From JAYZDP01 sp036337765 (GTDB taxonomy: Bacteria; Acidobacteriota; Thermoanaerobaculia; Multivoradales; Multivoraceae), in contig JAYZDP010000130.1 in assembly GCA_036337765.1 (NCBI GenBank), forward strand, positions 1-30,418: 30,418 nt of DNA, read 5' to 3'. Under the pieces are notes generated by a model. The model saw nothing but the letters and a program-made list of their open reading frames with translations. It searched no databases and had not been told where the DNA came from. A program made the position numbers and the translations under genes. This document shows, one piece after another, positions 8,257 to 15,892 of the stretch. Position 1 is the first letter of the stretch. Each line of letters opens with the position of its first letter.

Positions 8257-9533
8257 GTCTGCTGTTGCGCGGTGGCCGCGTTGTCGATCCGAGCCAGGGT
8301 CTCGATGGAGCTTTCGATGTCCTGGTGGAGGGCGGACTCGTCAGCGCCGTCGGGCAAGATCTGGATGTGCCGGCGGGCACAGAGGTCATCGACGCCGACG
8401 GTCAGGTCGTCACCCCCGGGCTGATCGACATCCACGTGCACCTGCGCGAGCCTGGGCAGGAGTACAAGGAGACCGTGGAGACCGGCACTCGGGCCGCGGC
8501 TGCGGGTGGCTTCACTGCGGTCGCATGCATGGCGAACACCGATCCGGTCAACGACTCTCCATCGGTGACGGAGCACATCCTGTCGCAGGCCGCGCGTGCC
8601 GGCTTCGCGAGGGTCTACCCGGTCGCGGCGATCTCGAAGGGCCTGAAGGGCAAAGAGCTCACCGAGATGGGTCAGCTGTGCGCCGCCGGGGCGGTGGCCT
8701 TCTCCGACGACGGCCTTCCGGTCGAAAGCCCCGAGCTGATGCGGCGTGCCTTGAGCTATGCGCGCCACTTCGGGGTGCCTCTGGTGCAGCACGCCCAGGA
8801 CCTGGACCTCAGCGGCGACGGCGCTATGCACGAAGGTGAGTGGTCCACGAAGATCGGGATGCCCGCCATTCCGGCTGCCGCCGAAGACGTGATGGTGGCG
8901 CGCGACATCGAGCTGGTGGCGCTGACCGGCGGCCGCTACCACGTCCAGCATCTCTCCTCCCGCCGTAGCCTGGACCTCATCCGCGAGGCCAAGGCTCGCG
9001 GGCTCGCGGTGACCTGCGAGGTCTCACCCCACCATCTGTTGCTCACCGATCAGGCGGTCTACGAGAGCGGTCTCGATCCGGGCTTCAAGATGAACCCGCC
9101 GCTGCGCTCGACGGCCGATCGCGAGGCCCTGGTGGCGGGACTCGCAGACGGCTCGATCGACGCCATCGCCACCGACCACGCGCCCCACCATCCGGACGAG
9201 AAGCTCGTTCCGTTCGGCGAAGCTCCCTTCGGAGTCGTGGGTTTGGAGACCGCGGTCGGACTGTGCCTGGACCGGCTCGTGAGAGCCGGCGTCATCGGCC
9301 TGCCGAAGCTCATCGATCTGCTGTCGTGCCGAGCGGCGGTGATCATGGGTCTGGCAGGCGGCACGCTCGCGCCAGGAAGCCCCGCCGACATCACCGTGCT
9401 CGATCTCGAAGCCGAATGGACCGTGGCCGCGGATCACTTCGAGTCGAAGAGCCGCAACACGCCGTTCGGAGGCTGGTCGGGCAAAGGGGCTCCGGTGATG
9501 ACAATTGTGGGCGGCGAACGCACGCAGCTGTAA
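8253..9533 (+). CDS. pyrC: Dihydroorotase
   Basis: A 426-residue class I dihydroorotase (amidohydrolase fold), cyclising carbamoyl aspartate to dihydroorotate. Metal-binding residues are visible: His61 and His63 in DIHVHLREPG, the bridging/binding Asp153 in SDDGLP, His180 (VQHAQD), His233 (QHLSS) and catalytic Asp308 in TDHAPHH. These metal sites show it is an active type rather than the inactive PyrC' form. It starts with GTG at 8253, overlapping the pyrB stop, with GGAGG 6 nt before. It is co-transcribed with pyrRB by position. Confidence 0.97.
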   Translation: MSLLLRGGRVVDPSQGLDGAFDVLVEGGLVSAVGQDLDVPAGTEVIDADGQVVTPGLIDIHVHLREPGQEYKETVETGTRAAAAGGFTAVACMANTDPVNDSPSVTEHILSQAARAGFARVYPVAAISKGLKGKELTEMGQLCAAGAVAFSDDGLPVESPELMRRALSYARHFGVPLVQHAQDLDLSGDGAMHEGEWSTKIGMPAIPAAAEDVMVARDIELVALTGGRYHVQHLSSRRSLDLIREAKARGLAVTCEVSPHHLLLTDQAVYESGLDPGFKMNPPLRSTADREALVAGLADGSIDAIATDHAPHHPDEKLVPFGEAPFGVVGLETAVGLCLDRLVRAGVIGLPKLIDLLSCRAAVIMGLAGGTLAPGSPADITVLDLEAEWTVAADHFESKSRNTPFGGWSGKGAPVMTIVGGERTQL

Positions 9534-9542
9534 GGGGCGACG

Positions 9543-10361
9543 ATGGCTGAGGAGATCATCGCCGTCGCCATCGAGGCGGCCCGACGCGGTGGCGAGGTGC
9601 TCGAGCGCTACTTCGGCGACGTCACTCTCGTGGCAGAGGACAAGGCACAGAACGACTACGTCTCGCGTGCCGATCGCGAGAGCGAAGACGCGGTCGTCGG
9701 GGCGATTCGCAGCGCCTTTCCCGGCCACACGGTCCTCGGTGAGGAGGGTGGAGAGTCGGTCGGGGAGGCTTCGAGCGAGTATCGATGGATCGTCGATCCG
9801 CTGGACGGCACGACCAACTTCCTGCGCGGTGTGCCGTACTTCTGTGTCTCGATCGCGTGCCAGCGGCGCGGTGAGACGGTGGCCGGGGTCGTTTTGGATC
9901 CGATCCGCGACGATCTCTTCGTCGCCTCGCGTGGCGGGGGAGCCAGCCGCAACGGCGAGCCGATCCAGGTGCGTGAGCAGGCCCTGAAGGGCGCCTTTCT
10001 CGCCACTGGATTTCCGTTCAAGGCGCATCCGGCACTGGAGACCTACCTGGCGATCTTCCGAGACCTGTTCCTCGAGACGCGCGCGATCCGCCGTTGCGGC
10101 GCGGCGGCACTTGACCTGGCCTACACCGCCCGTGGGGTGTACGACGGATTCTTCGAGTTCCGTCTCCAGCCCTGGGATCTGGCGGCGGGTGCGCTCTTGA
10201 TCGAGGAGGCCGGTGGTGCCGTGTCGGATCTCGACGGGGGCGATGCCTACGTGGACGGCGGCAGCCTTCTGGCCGGCACCCCCGAAGTGGTCGACGGTCT
10301 GCGATCTGTGGTCGCCCGGCACACCTCCGAGGCACATCTCGAGAGCCTTTTTCGCACCTGA
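9543..10361 (+). CDS. Inositol-1-monophosphatase family protein
   Basis: A 272-residue Mg-dependent, Li-sensitive-type phosphatase. Metal and active-site motifs are GEE (66-68), DPLDGTTNF (85-93) and WDLAAG (211-216). It is of the SuhB type in length and layout and probably hydrolyses inositol phosphates or related sugar phosphates; some homologues act on PAP or fructose-1,6-bisphosphate, so the substrate is not fixed. It lies 9 nt after pyrC with a Shine-Dalgarno (AAGGGG) overlapping the pyrC stop region, so it is probably the fourth gene of the pyr transcript. Confidence 0.93.
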   Translation: MAEEIIAVAIEAARRGGEVLERYFGDVTLVAEDKAQNDYVSRADRESEDAVVGAIRSAFPGHTVLGEEGGESVGEASSEYRWIVDPLDGTTNFLRGVPYFCVSIACQRRGETVAGVVLDPIRDDLFVASRGGGASRNGEPIQVREQALKGAFLATGFPFKAHPALETYLAIFRDLFLETRAIRRCGAAALDLAYTARGVYDGFFEFRLQPWDLAAGALLIEEAGGAVSDLDGGDAYVDGGSLLAGTPEVVDGLRSVVARHTSEAHLESLFRT

Positions 10362-10380
10362 GCGAGGCGCAGGCCGCGGG

Positions 10381-10386
10381 TAGACT
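10381..10386 (+). promoter_or_regulatory. -10-like box (TAGACT) 6 nt before the M23 peptidase start
   Basis: TAGACT, 6 nt, then the GTG at 10393. No Shine-Dalgarno is present. This fits a leaderless transcript for the peptidase, in addition to possible read-through from the pyr cluster. No -35 box is recognised. Confidence 0.4.
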
Positions 10387-10392
10387 GGCGGT

Positions 10393-11331
10393 GTGCCGAG
10401 TGCACGGCGCGTCGTGGGCGCTGCCTATCTGGTGTTTCTCCTCTTCGGCCTGGCGGTCACGCCGCGGGTGCTGGGCGATCTGCGCCAGGTGCCGCAGGCG
10501 GAGCTCACGCGCAGCCGCATCGGCGAGCGGCTGGGTGCCATCCAAGAGCGCTATCGGCGGTTCGCGACCGAGACCCAGGATCTGTGGTTTCGGGTCGAGA
10601 AGATCCGCATCGCCTACGGCGTCAGCAACGAGCTCGAGGGGCCGCCCGAGCTCGTTCAGCCACCCGGTGCCTTCCCGCAGTCGATCTACCTAGAGGAGAT
10701 TCGCGAGACCGCGCGGCTCGCCAGTCAGGCGCGGCTCGCGATCGGCGAGCTCGAGGCGGGAGTGACCGAGCTGCAGGAGCTGGAGCGTGGCGAGCCGGAG
10801 CGGGTCGGCTCGACGCCCTCGCTGTCGCCGGTGCTGGGGGAGTTCGTCCTGACCTCGGGAATGGGGCCGCGGGCCAGCCCGTTTACCGGCATCGAGGAGT
10901 ACCACACGGGCGCGGACCTGTCGGCGCCAGTCGGCACCGTAGTGAGGGCTCCGGCCGACGGACGGGTGCTCTTCACCGGTCGCTTCCGCATCCGCCAGCG
11001 CTCGGCCTGGTGGCGCTTCGGAAAGATGGTCGCGGTTGCGCATGGCGACCGCTTCATCACGCTCTACGGCCATCTCGACGAGATCCGTGTGCGGCGTGGG
11101 CAGCGAATCGAGCGTGGCGCCGATATCGGGACGGTCGGCGAAAGCGGGGTGTCGGCGAATCCCCACGTCCACTATGCAGTCTGGCGTCGCGACGATCTGG
11201 GGGGCTACGAGCCCGTCGATCCGCGCCTGTTCATGATGGATCGGCGCTGGAGCGACGAAGAGCCCCTTTTGAGCGCCACCGAAGCGCCGGAGAGTTGGCG
11301 GTACGAGGGTCTGCCTCGTGCCCTGCGATAG
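10393..11331 (+). CDS. M23 (LytM) family metallopeptidase, membrane anchored
   Basis: A 312-residue protein with an N-terminal membrane helix (about residues 7-21, AAYLVFLLFGLAV), a helical/coiled linker rich in Glu, Arg and Leu (about 35-135) and a C-terminal M23 domain. Zinc ligands and catalytic residues are intact: His171 and Asp175 (HTGAD), His227 (YGHLDE), His258 and His260 (HVHY). It is therefore likely an active peptidoglycan endopeptidase in the periplasm, not a degenerate EnvC-type activator. The coiled linker is usual in division-related members. The GTG start fits the signal-anchor. It follows the phosphatase gene by 31 nt. Confidence 0.92.
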   Translation: MPSARRVVGAAYLVFLLFGLAVTPRVLGDLRQVPQAELTRSRIGERLGAIQERYRRFATETQDLWFRVEKIRIAYGVSNELEGPPELVQPPGAFPQSIYLEEIRETARLASQARLAIGELEAGVTELQELERGEPERVGSTPSLSPVLGEFVLTSGMGPRASPFTGIEEYHTGADLSAPVGTVVRAPADGRVLFTGRFRIRQRSAWWRFGKMVAVAHGDRFITLYGHLDEIRVRRGQRIERGADIGTVGESGVSANPHVHYAVWRRDDLGGYEPVDPRLFMMDRRWSDEEPLLSATEAPESWRYEGLPRALR

Positions 11332-11395
11332 GCACGCACAGGGTGGTTCGCGAGGAGTAGGATGTCGGTTGGAACCCGAACCGGGAGGTGATCAG

Positions 11396-12667
11396 ATGAA
11401 ACAGCTCAGTCCAATCGCTCTGGTGTGCATAGTGGCTCTGGCTGGATGCCAGGGAGGGGGCTACGAGGATGCCGGCCCTGTCGTTCTCCAGCCCGACGAG
11501 AACGCGCAGGAGACGGTCCAGACCGCTCTTCTCACGGCGCAGCCCGGCGACGTCATCGAGCTCACCGAGGGCACTTTCGAGTTCACCGGCAGCCTGTCGC
11601 TCGACGTCGCCGACGTCACGATTCGCGGCCAGGGCGTCGACAAGACCATCCTCGATTTCGCGGCCCAGCAAGCGGGCGCCGGCGCCGAGGGCATCACGGT
11701 GACCAGCGACGGCTTCGTCATCGAAGACCTGACCGTTCTCAACACGAAGGGCGACGGCATCAAGGTCGAGGGCACCGACCGTGCCACCTTCCGCACCATC
11801 AAGGTCGACTGGAGCGGGCCGCCGAAGACCGAGAACGGTGCCTACGGTATCTACCCCGTACAGGTGTCGAACGTACTGATCGAAGACTCGCAGGTGCGCG
11901 GCTCCTCGGATGCCGGCATCTACGTCGGGCAGTCGCGCAACATCATCGTGCGCGGCAACCGGGTGTGGCAGAACGTCGCCGGCATCGAGATCGAGAACTC
12001 CTTCGGCGCCGACGTCTACGACAACCTCGCCACCAACAACACCGGCGGCATCCTGGTCTTCTCGCTGCCCGAGATGCCGGTCAAGAACGGTCGCGACACC
12101 CGCGTATTCCGCAACACCATCGAGAACAACAACCACGCCAACTTCGGCAAGGCCGGTTCGATCATCGCCGCCCTGCCGACGGGCACGGGCCTGCAGGTCA
12201 TGGCGAACGAGAACGTCGAGGTCTTCGACAACGACCTGCGCGACAACCAGACCTACAACATCGCCGTCCTGAGCTACCTCGTCACCGAGCGTGAGTACGA
12301 CGACGCCGAGTACGACCCGTACGTCGAGGGTGTCTACATCCACGACAACCGGTTCTCCGGCGGCGGCGACAGCCCGCAGGGCCGCGGCGAGCGCCTCTCG
12401 AAGCAGTTCGGCGGCACCTTCCCCGACATCGTCTACGACGGTTTCGTCGACCCGGCCAAGATGGTCGACGGCGAGCTGCCGCCACACCTCGGCATCTACG
12501 TCGAGAACAACGGCGACGCCGACTTCGTCAACCTCGACCTCGGCGCCATGCTCGCGGGCAAAGAGCCGAAGCCTTATAACGACCTCGCAGCGCACGCCGG
12601 CTCGCTTCCCGAGCCGCCTGCGGAGATCGTGCTCGCCCCCGCCGGGGCCACCGGTGCCGGCCTGTAG
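11396..12667 (+). CDS. Parallel beta-helix repeat lipoprotein
   Basis: A 423-residue lipoprotein. The ATG at 11396 follows a strong Shine-Dalgarno (GGGAGGTG) and gives a clean signal ending in ALAGC, with lipidated Cys18; the longer frame from 11318 lacks both. Repeated short strands such as GITVTSDGFVIEDLTV, GIYVGQSRNIIVRGNRV, GIEIENSFGADVYDNLA and NENVEVFDNDL form a right-handed parallel beta-helix of the pectate-lyase-like/NosD type. The Asn-rich turns are typical. It pairs with the di-haem cytochrome gene 3 nt downstream; as I recall, this combination matches the linked families TIGR03805 and TIGR03806. The function of that pair is not established; a cell-surface binding or carbohydrate role is only inference. 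Confidence 0.93.
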   Translation: MKQLSPIALVCIVALAGCQGGGYEDAGPVVLQPDENAQETVQTALLTAQPGDVIELTEGTFEFTGSLSLDVADVTIRGQGVDKTILDFAAQQAGAGAEGITVTSDGFVIEDLTVLNTKGDGIKVEGTDRATFRTIKVDWSGPPKTENGAYGIYPVQVSNVLIEDSQVRGSSDAGIYVGQSRNIIVRGNRVWQNVAGIEIENSFGADVYDNLATNNTGGILVFSLPEMPVKNGRDTRVFRNTIENNNHANFGKAGSIIAALPTGTGLQVMANENVEVFDNDLRDNQTYNIAVLSYLVTEREYDDAEYDPYVEGVYIHDNRFSGGGDSPQGRGERLSKQFGGTFPDIVYDGFVDPAKMVDGELPPHLGIYVENNGDADFVNLDLGAMLAGKEPKPYNDLAAHAGSLPEPPAEIVLAPAGATGAGL

Positions 12668-12670
12668 GCC

Positions 12671-13771
12671 GTGACCAGAACCGGGTCACCTTGGCCTGCC
12701 CTCCTCGGAGCGGCAGGCCTTGTACTTTGGGCGGGCTGCGCACCGGGGCCGGTTGAGTTCACCGGCCTTCGCGACGCGCCGCAGGAGCTGTCGGCGTTCG
12801 GGCTGTTCGAGGGGGAGCCGGCCGACCATGTGCCGGCCGAGGGCGTCATTCCGTACGACCTGACGACGCCGCTGTTCTCCGACTACACCGAGAAGCTGCG
12901 CTTCGTGCGGGTACCCGCGGGGCAGGCGGCCACCTACCACGAGGAGGCGAGCTTCGACTTCCCGGTCGGCACGATCCTGGCCAAGACATTTGCCTTCCCC
13001 TCGGACGAGCACGCGACCGGTCGCAGGCTGCTAGAGACCCGGATCCTCGCGCACCTCGACAGCGGCTGGATCGGCCTACCGTACGTCTGGAACGACGAGC
13101 AGACCGAGGCGACCTTGAAGATCGCAGGAGGCCTCCTGCCCGCGAAGTGGGAGGACCAGTGGGGAAGTGTGCGCGAACAGGGCTACCTGGTCCCCAACGC
13201 GAACCAGTGCAAGGGCTGCCACGAGGCCACAGCATCAGGGGTCCGCCCCCTCGGCGCGAAGGCGCGCTACCTCAACCGCGATCTCACGTACGCCCACGGC
13301 TCCGAGAACCAACTCGTGCACTGGGGCGCCGCGGGCGTTCTCGGCGGTGCGCCGAAGCTCGATGCCGCACCTCGCTCCCCAGTCTGGAATGACCCGGCTA
13401 CGGGCTCGCTATATGCCCGAGCACGAGCCTACTTGGAGATCAACTGCGCCCACTGCCACAACCCGGAGGGCCCGGCGCGAACCACCGGCTTGGACCTCAG
13501 CTGGTCCGCGGACGATCCGGTCGACCTGGGCGTGTACAAGTTCCCGGTCGCCGCTGGTCGCGGATCGGGAGATCGGCTGTACGGCATCGTGCCCGGCAGG
13601 CCGGAAGAGTCGATCCTGATGTACCGCATGCTGTCTTTGGATCCCGGCGTGATGATGCCGGAGCTGGGGAGGCGGCGGGTGCACAGCGAGGGGGTGGACT
13701 TGCTAGAAGAGTGGATCTCAGCAATGCCGGAGCCAGAGAAGGGGCGCCGGCACCGAGACCCTGCCGGGTGA
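12671..13771 (+). CDS. SO2930-family di-haem c-type cytochrome lipoprotein
   Basis: A 366-residue protein starting with GTG 3 nt after the beta-helix gene, so the two are almost certainly translated together. The signal ends in LWAGC, making Cys23 a likely lipidated residue. Two haem sites are present: CKGCH (180-184) and CAHCH (259-263). Other features typical of this family are GVIPYDLTTPLFSDY (59-73), FPVGTILAKTF and the C-terminal LYRIxPGxPEES-like segment followed by MMPELGR. It is probably an outer-membrane or periplasmic electron-transfer or oxidase protein acting with the beta-helix partner. The partner link is known for the family; the electron donor and substrate are not. Confidence 0.92.
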   Translation: MTRTGSPWPALLGAAGLVLWAGCAPGPVEFTGLRDAPQELSAFGLFEGEPADHVPAEGVIPYDLTTPLFSDYTEKLRFVRVPAGQAATYHEEASFDFPVGTILAKTFAFPSDEHATGRRLLETRILAHLDSGWIGLPYVWNDEQTEATLKIAGGLLPAKWEDQWGSVREQGYLVPNANQCKGCHEATASGVRPLGAKARYLNRDLTYAHGSENQLVHWGAAGVLGGAPKLDAAPRSPVWNDPATGSLYARARAYLEINCAHCHNPEGPARTTGLDLSWSADDPVDLGVYKFPVAAGRGSGDRLYGIVPGRPEESILMYRMLSLDPGVMMPELGRRRVHSEGVDLLEEWISAMPEPEKGRRHRDPAG

Positions 13772-13882
13772 AGTGCTCTCGGCGTGCCTTGGCCACCCGC
13801 CACGCCCGAGGCGGACGATGATCAGAGCGCCACGCTCAGCGGTGATCAGCCAGGCGGTCGCGGTTGCCTACCGGCTCCGTGA

Positions 13883-15593
13883 GAGCGTGGTGCCGACCGG
13901 GTTGATGACGGGCCGGTGTTCGTGTGGTCGAACCGGAAAGTGCGCGAGACGATGCCGGATCCGCTGCCTCCGCTAAGTTGGGATCTGTGGCGCGAGCACA
14001 TCTTGCCGTTTCTGACCGAGAGCTTCTTCGGCGTGTCGAGGAAATCCGCTCATTTCGACGAGATCGCTGGCCTCGATCGCGTCCAGGGGCGGGTGTATTT
14101 CAACCTCAATGCCATGGTCGCTGTGCCGCTGCTCGGTCCGCTGGTCGGCAAGGTGCTCGGCAAGGTCGATGCGCGGGCCGGAGTCGTTGTTGGGGAGCTC
14201 ATCGAGGCGGGGGTACTGACGCCGCGCCGCCTGTCTGGATCGCCCGCGACTCGGGGCCTTTTTCACATCGGCACAGCCCTTCGCGGGCTGCCGCGCTCGC
14301 TGCGAGTTCTGTGGCCGATCCAGTGCCGGCGCAACCTCGAGGCGGCGGCTCGAGAGGTCTGTGCTCGACCTCCGGTTGACGAGATCAGCAACGACGAACT
14401 GCTCGAAGAGCTCGGTCTGTGGAGCTCTCCCTCCGCGGGTGCGATGCGTGAGGGTATGGACATGCTCACCGGGGCCCTGATCACGTTCATGCAGGCGGAG
14501 AGGCCCTTCGAGCCATGACCTGATGCGCGACAGCTCCTGATGGTCGGCATCGAGGGCAACCCAACCACCGAGATCTCGGCCCAGATCGACGATCCCGTCG
14601 ACGCCGCTCGTCCTCTCAAGCCACAGTTCGCTGGCGAGGCCTCCACCGAGGCCCGACTCACGAGCCTGGGCGAGTCGGAGGAGGGCCGCGCCTGGCTGGT
14701 GATGTTGGACGACTTCCTCGCCTTCGCGGGCCAGCGGGCACCTGGGGAGTTCGATTTCTCGAAGCCGCGCTGGATCGAGGATCCAACGATGGTGCTGGAC
14801 CTTGTACGACTGGGCCTCGGCTCTCCGGTCGGCGAGTCGGTGCGCGAGCGGTTGGCGCGACTCGCAGTGGAAAGACGCACGGTGATCGAGGCGGCGGTCG
14901 TTTCGGCGCCGTTCTGGAAACGGCCCTGCTGCGTTTTCTGGCACGCGGCGTGGAGCTTCTGATGCCACTAGGTGAGGCCCCAAGCACTACGGGCTTCACG
15001 TCTTTCAGCGTATGCGGCTGGCCGCGCTCGAGCTCGGGTCCCGTCTCAGCGACGCCGGCGTCCTCGACGAGGCGGAGGACGTCTTCTTTCTCCACCTCGA
15101 CGAGCTGACGGCGCTCGCTCTCGGCTCCGAGCCCGCTGCCATACCGGATCTGGAGGCGCTGATGGCGTTCCGGCGCGAGGAGATGGCGGACTTTCTCGCG
15201 CGGCCTGCTCCGGACGTGGTGCGCTCTGACGGTGTGCCGGTCGACGAGGCCCCAGCCCCGGAGAGCGGCGGGATGGTTGGTACGGGCGTCTCCAGCGGCG
15301 CAGCCTCCGGGCCGGTCAAGATCCTACTCGAGCCGGATCCCATGGCGATGAAGTAGGGCGACGTCCTGGTCGTCGCCTTCGCCGACCCGGGGTGGACGCC
15401 GCTCTTTCCGCGCTCAGCGGCCCTTGTCATGGAAGTGGGCGGCACTATGTGCCACGCGGCCGTCGTCGCCCGTGAGCTCGGAATTCCGGCGGTTTTCGGT
15501 GTGACCGACGCGACCTCGAAGCTCGAGAACGGTCAGCAGGTCGAGGTAGATGGAGCGAGCGGCGTGGTCCGGCTACTGGAAGGTTCCGACTAG
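13883..15593 (+). pseudogene. Decayed PEP-utilising enzyme (PEP synthase / rifampicin phosphotransferase-like)
   Basis: Family sequence is spread over several frames. It begins with VFVWSNRKVRETMPDPLPPLSW, typical of the segment after the ATP-grasp domain, continues to a TGA at 14516, then in the same frame through FAGQRAPGEFDFSKPRWIEDP. A frameshift near 14923 moves it to LLRFLARGVELL, and another near 14983 to KHYGLHVFQRMRLAALELG. The frame is broken again by a TAG at 15354 and then reads through the phosphohistidine domain (GGTMCHAAVVARELGIPAVF) to 15593. The N-terminal ATP-binding domain (about 300 residues) is absent; 13772-13882 upstream holds nothing I recognise. At least two stops, two frameshifts and a missing domain make this a pseudogene. 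Which member of the family it was is uncertain. Confidence 0.85.
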
Positions 15594-15871
15594 CCTCCCG
15601 CGATCGCCGGGACGATCGAGATCTCGTCGCCGTTCGACAGCGCGGTGTCGAGATTGTCGAGGAAGCGGATGTCCTCGTCGTTCAGATAGATGTTGACGAA
15701 GCGATTGAGCTGGCCTTCGGGCGAGAACAGTCGCTTGCCGAGGACGGGGTAGGTCGAGGCGAGCGAGCCGAGTACCTCTTGGACCGTGGCGCCACTGATG
15801 GCAACCTCGGTCTGGTCGTCGACCTGCGCGCGCAGCTCGCCGGGGATGTGGACTTTGACTTCGTTGGACAT
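15590..15871 (-). CDS. ThiS/MoaD-family ubiquitin-like sulfur carrier protein
   Basis: A 93-residue beta-grasp protein ending in Gly-Gly (VPAIAGG), the tail that is adenylated and thiocarboxylated in ThiS, MoaD and CysO. The core has VKVHIPGELR, an ATVQEVLGSLASTYP helix and VNIYLNDEDIRFLDNLDTALSNGDEISIVPAIAGG at the end, close to the MoaD/CysO pattern. A Shine-Dalgarno (AGGAG, 9 nt before the ATG) lies in the 21-nt gap after the upstream threonine-synthase-like gene, so the two share an operon and the SAM riboswitch. No molybdopterin or thiamine genes are near, which argues for a sulfur amino acid role like CysO or HcyS (inference). No activating E1-like enzyme or JAMM protease is in the window. 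Its stop codon shares a CTAG with the convergent pseudogene. Confidence 0.9.
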   Translation of the reverse strand: MSNEVKVHIPGELRAQVDDQTEVAISGATVQEVLGSLASTYPVLGKRLFSPEGQLNRFVNIYLNDEDIRFLDNLDTALSNGDEISIVPAIAGG

Positions 15872-15892
15872 GGTCTTTTCTCCTACGGCGGT

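Noticed and set aside
9024..10337. Long minus-strand open frame (437 codons) opposite pyrC and the phosphatase
   Set aside because: It is a shadow of two well-supported genes; no recognisable domain or ribosome site.
11318..11395. Longer N-terminus for the beta-helix protein
   Set aside because: It overlaps the M23 peptidase end and would bury the lipoprotein signal; the strong ribosome site is before 11396.
11231..12595. Long minus-strand open frame (454 codons) opposite the beta-helix gene
   Set aside because: The Val/Asp-rich repetitive translation mirrors the beta-helix codons on the other strand.
13973..14983. Minus-strand open frame (336 codons) over the PEP-enzyme remnant
   Set aside because: No motifs; the plus-strand family similarity explains this region.
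15590..15871. MoaD-like gene as part of molybdopterin synthesis
   Set aside because: No moa, moe or mog genes are nearby and it shares a SAM-controlled operon with a PLP enzyme; a sulfur amino acid role fits better.
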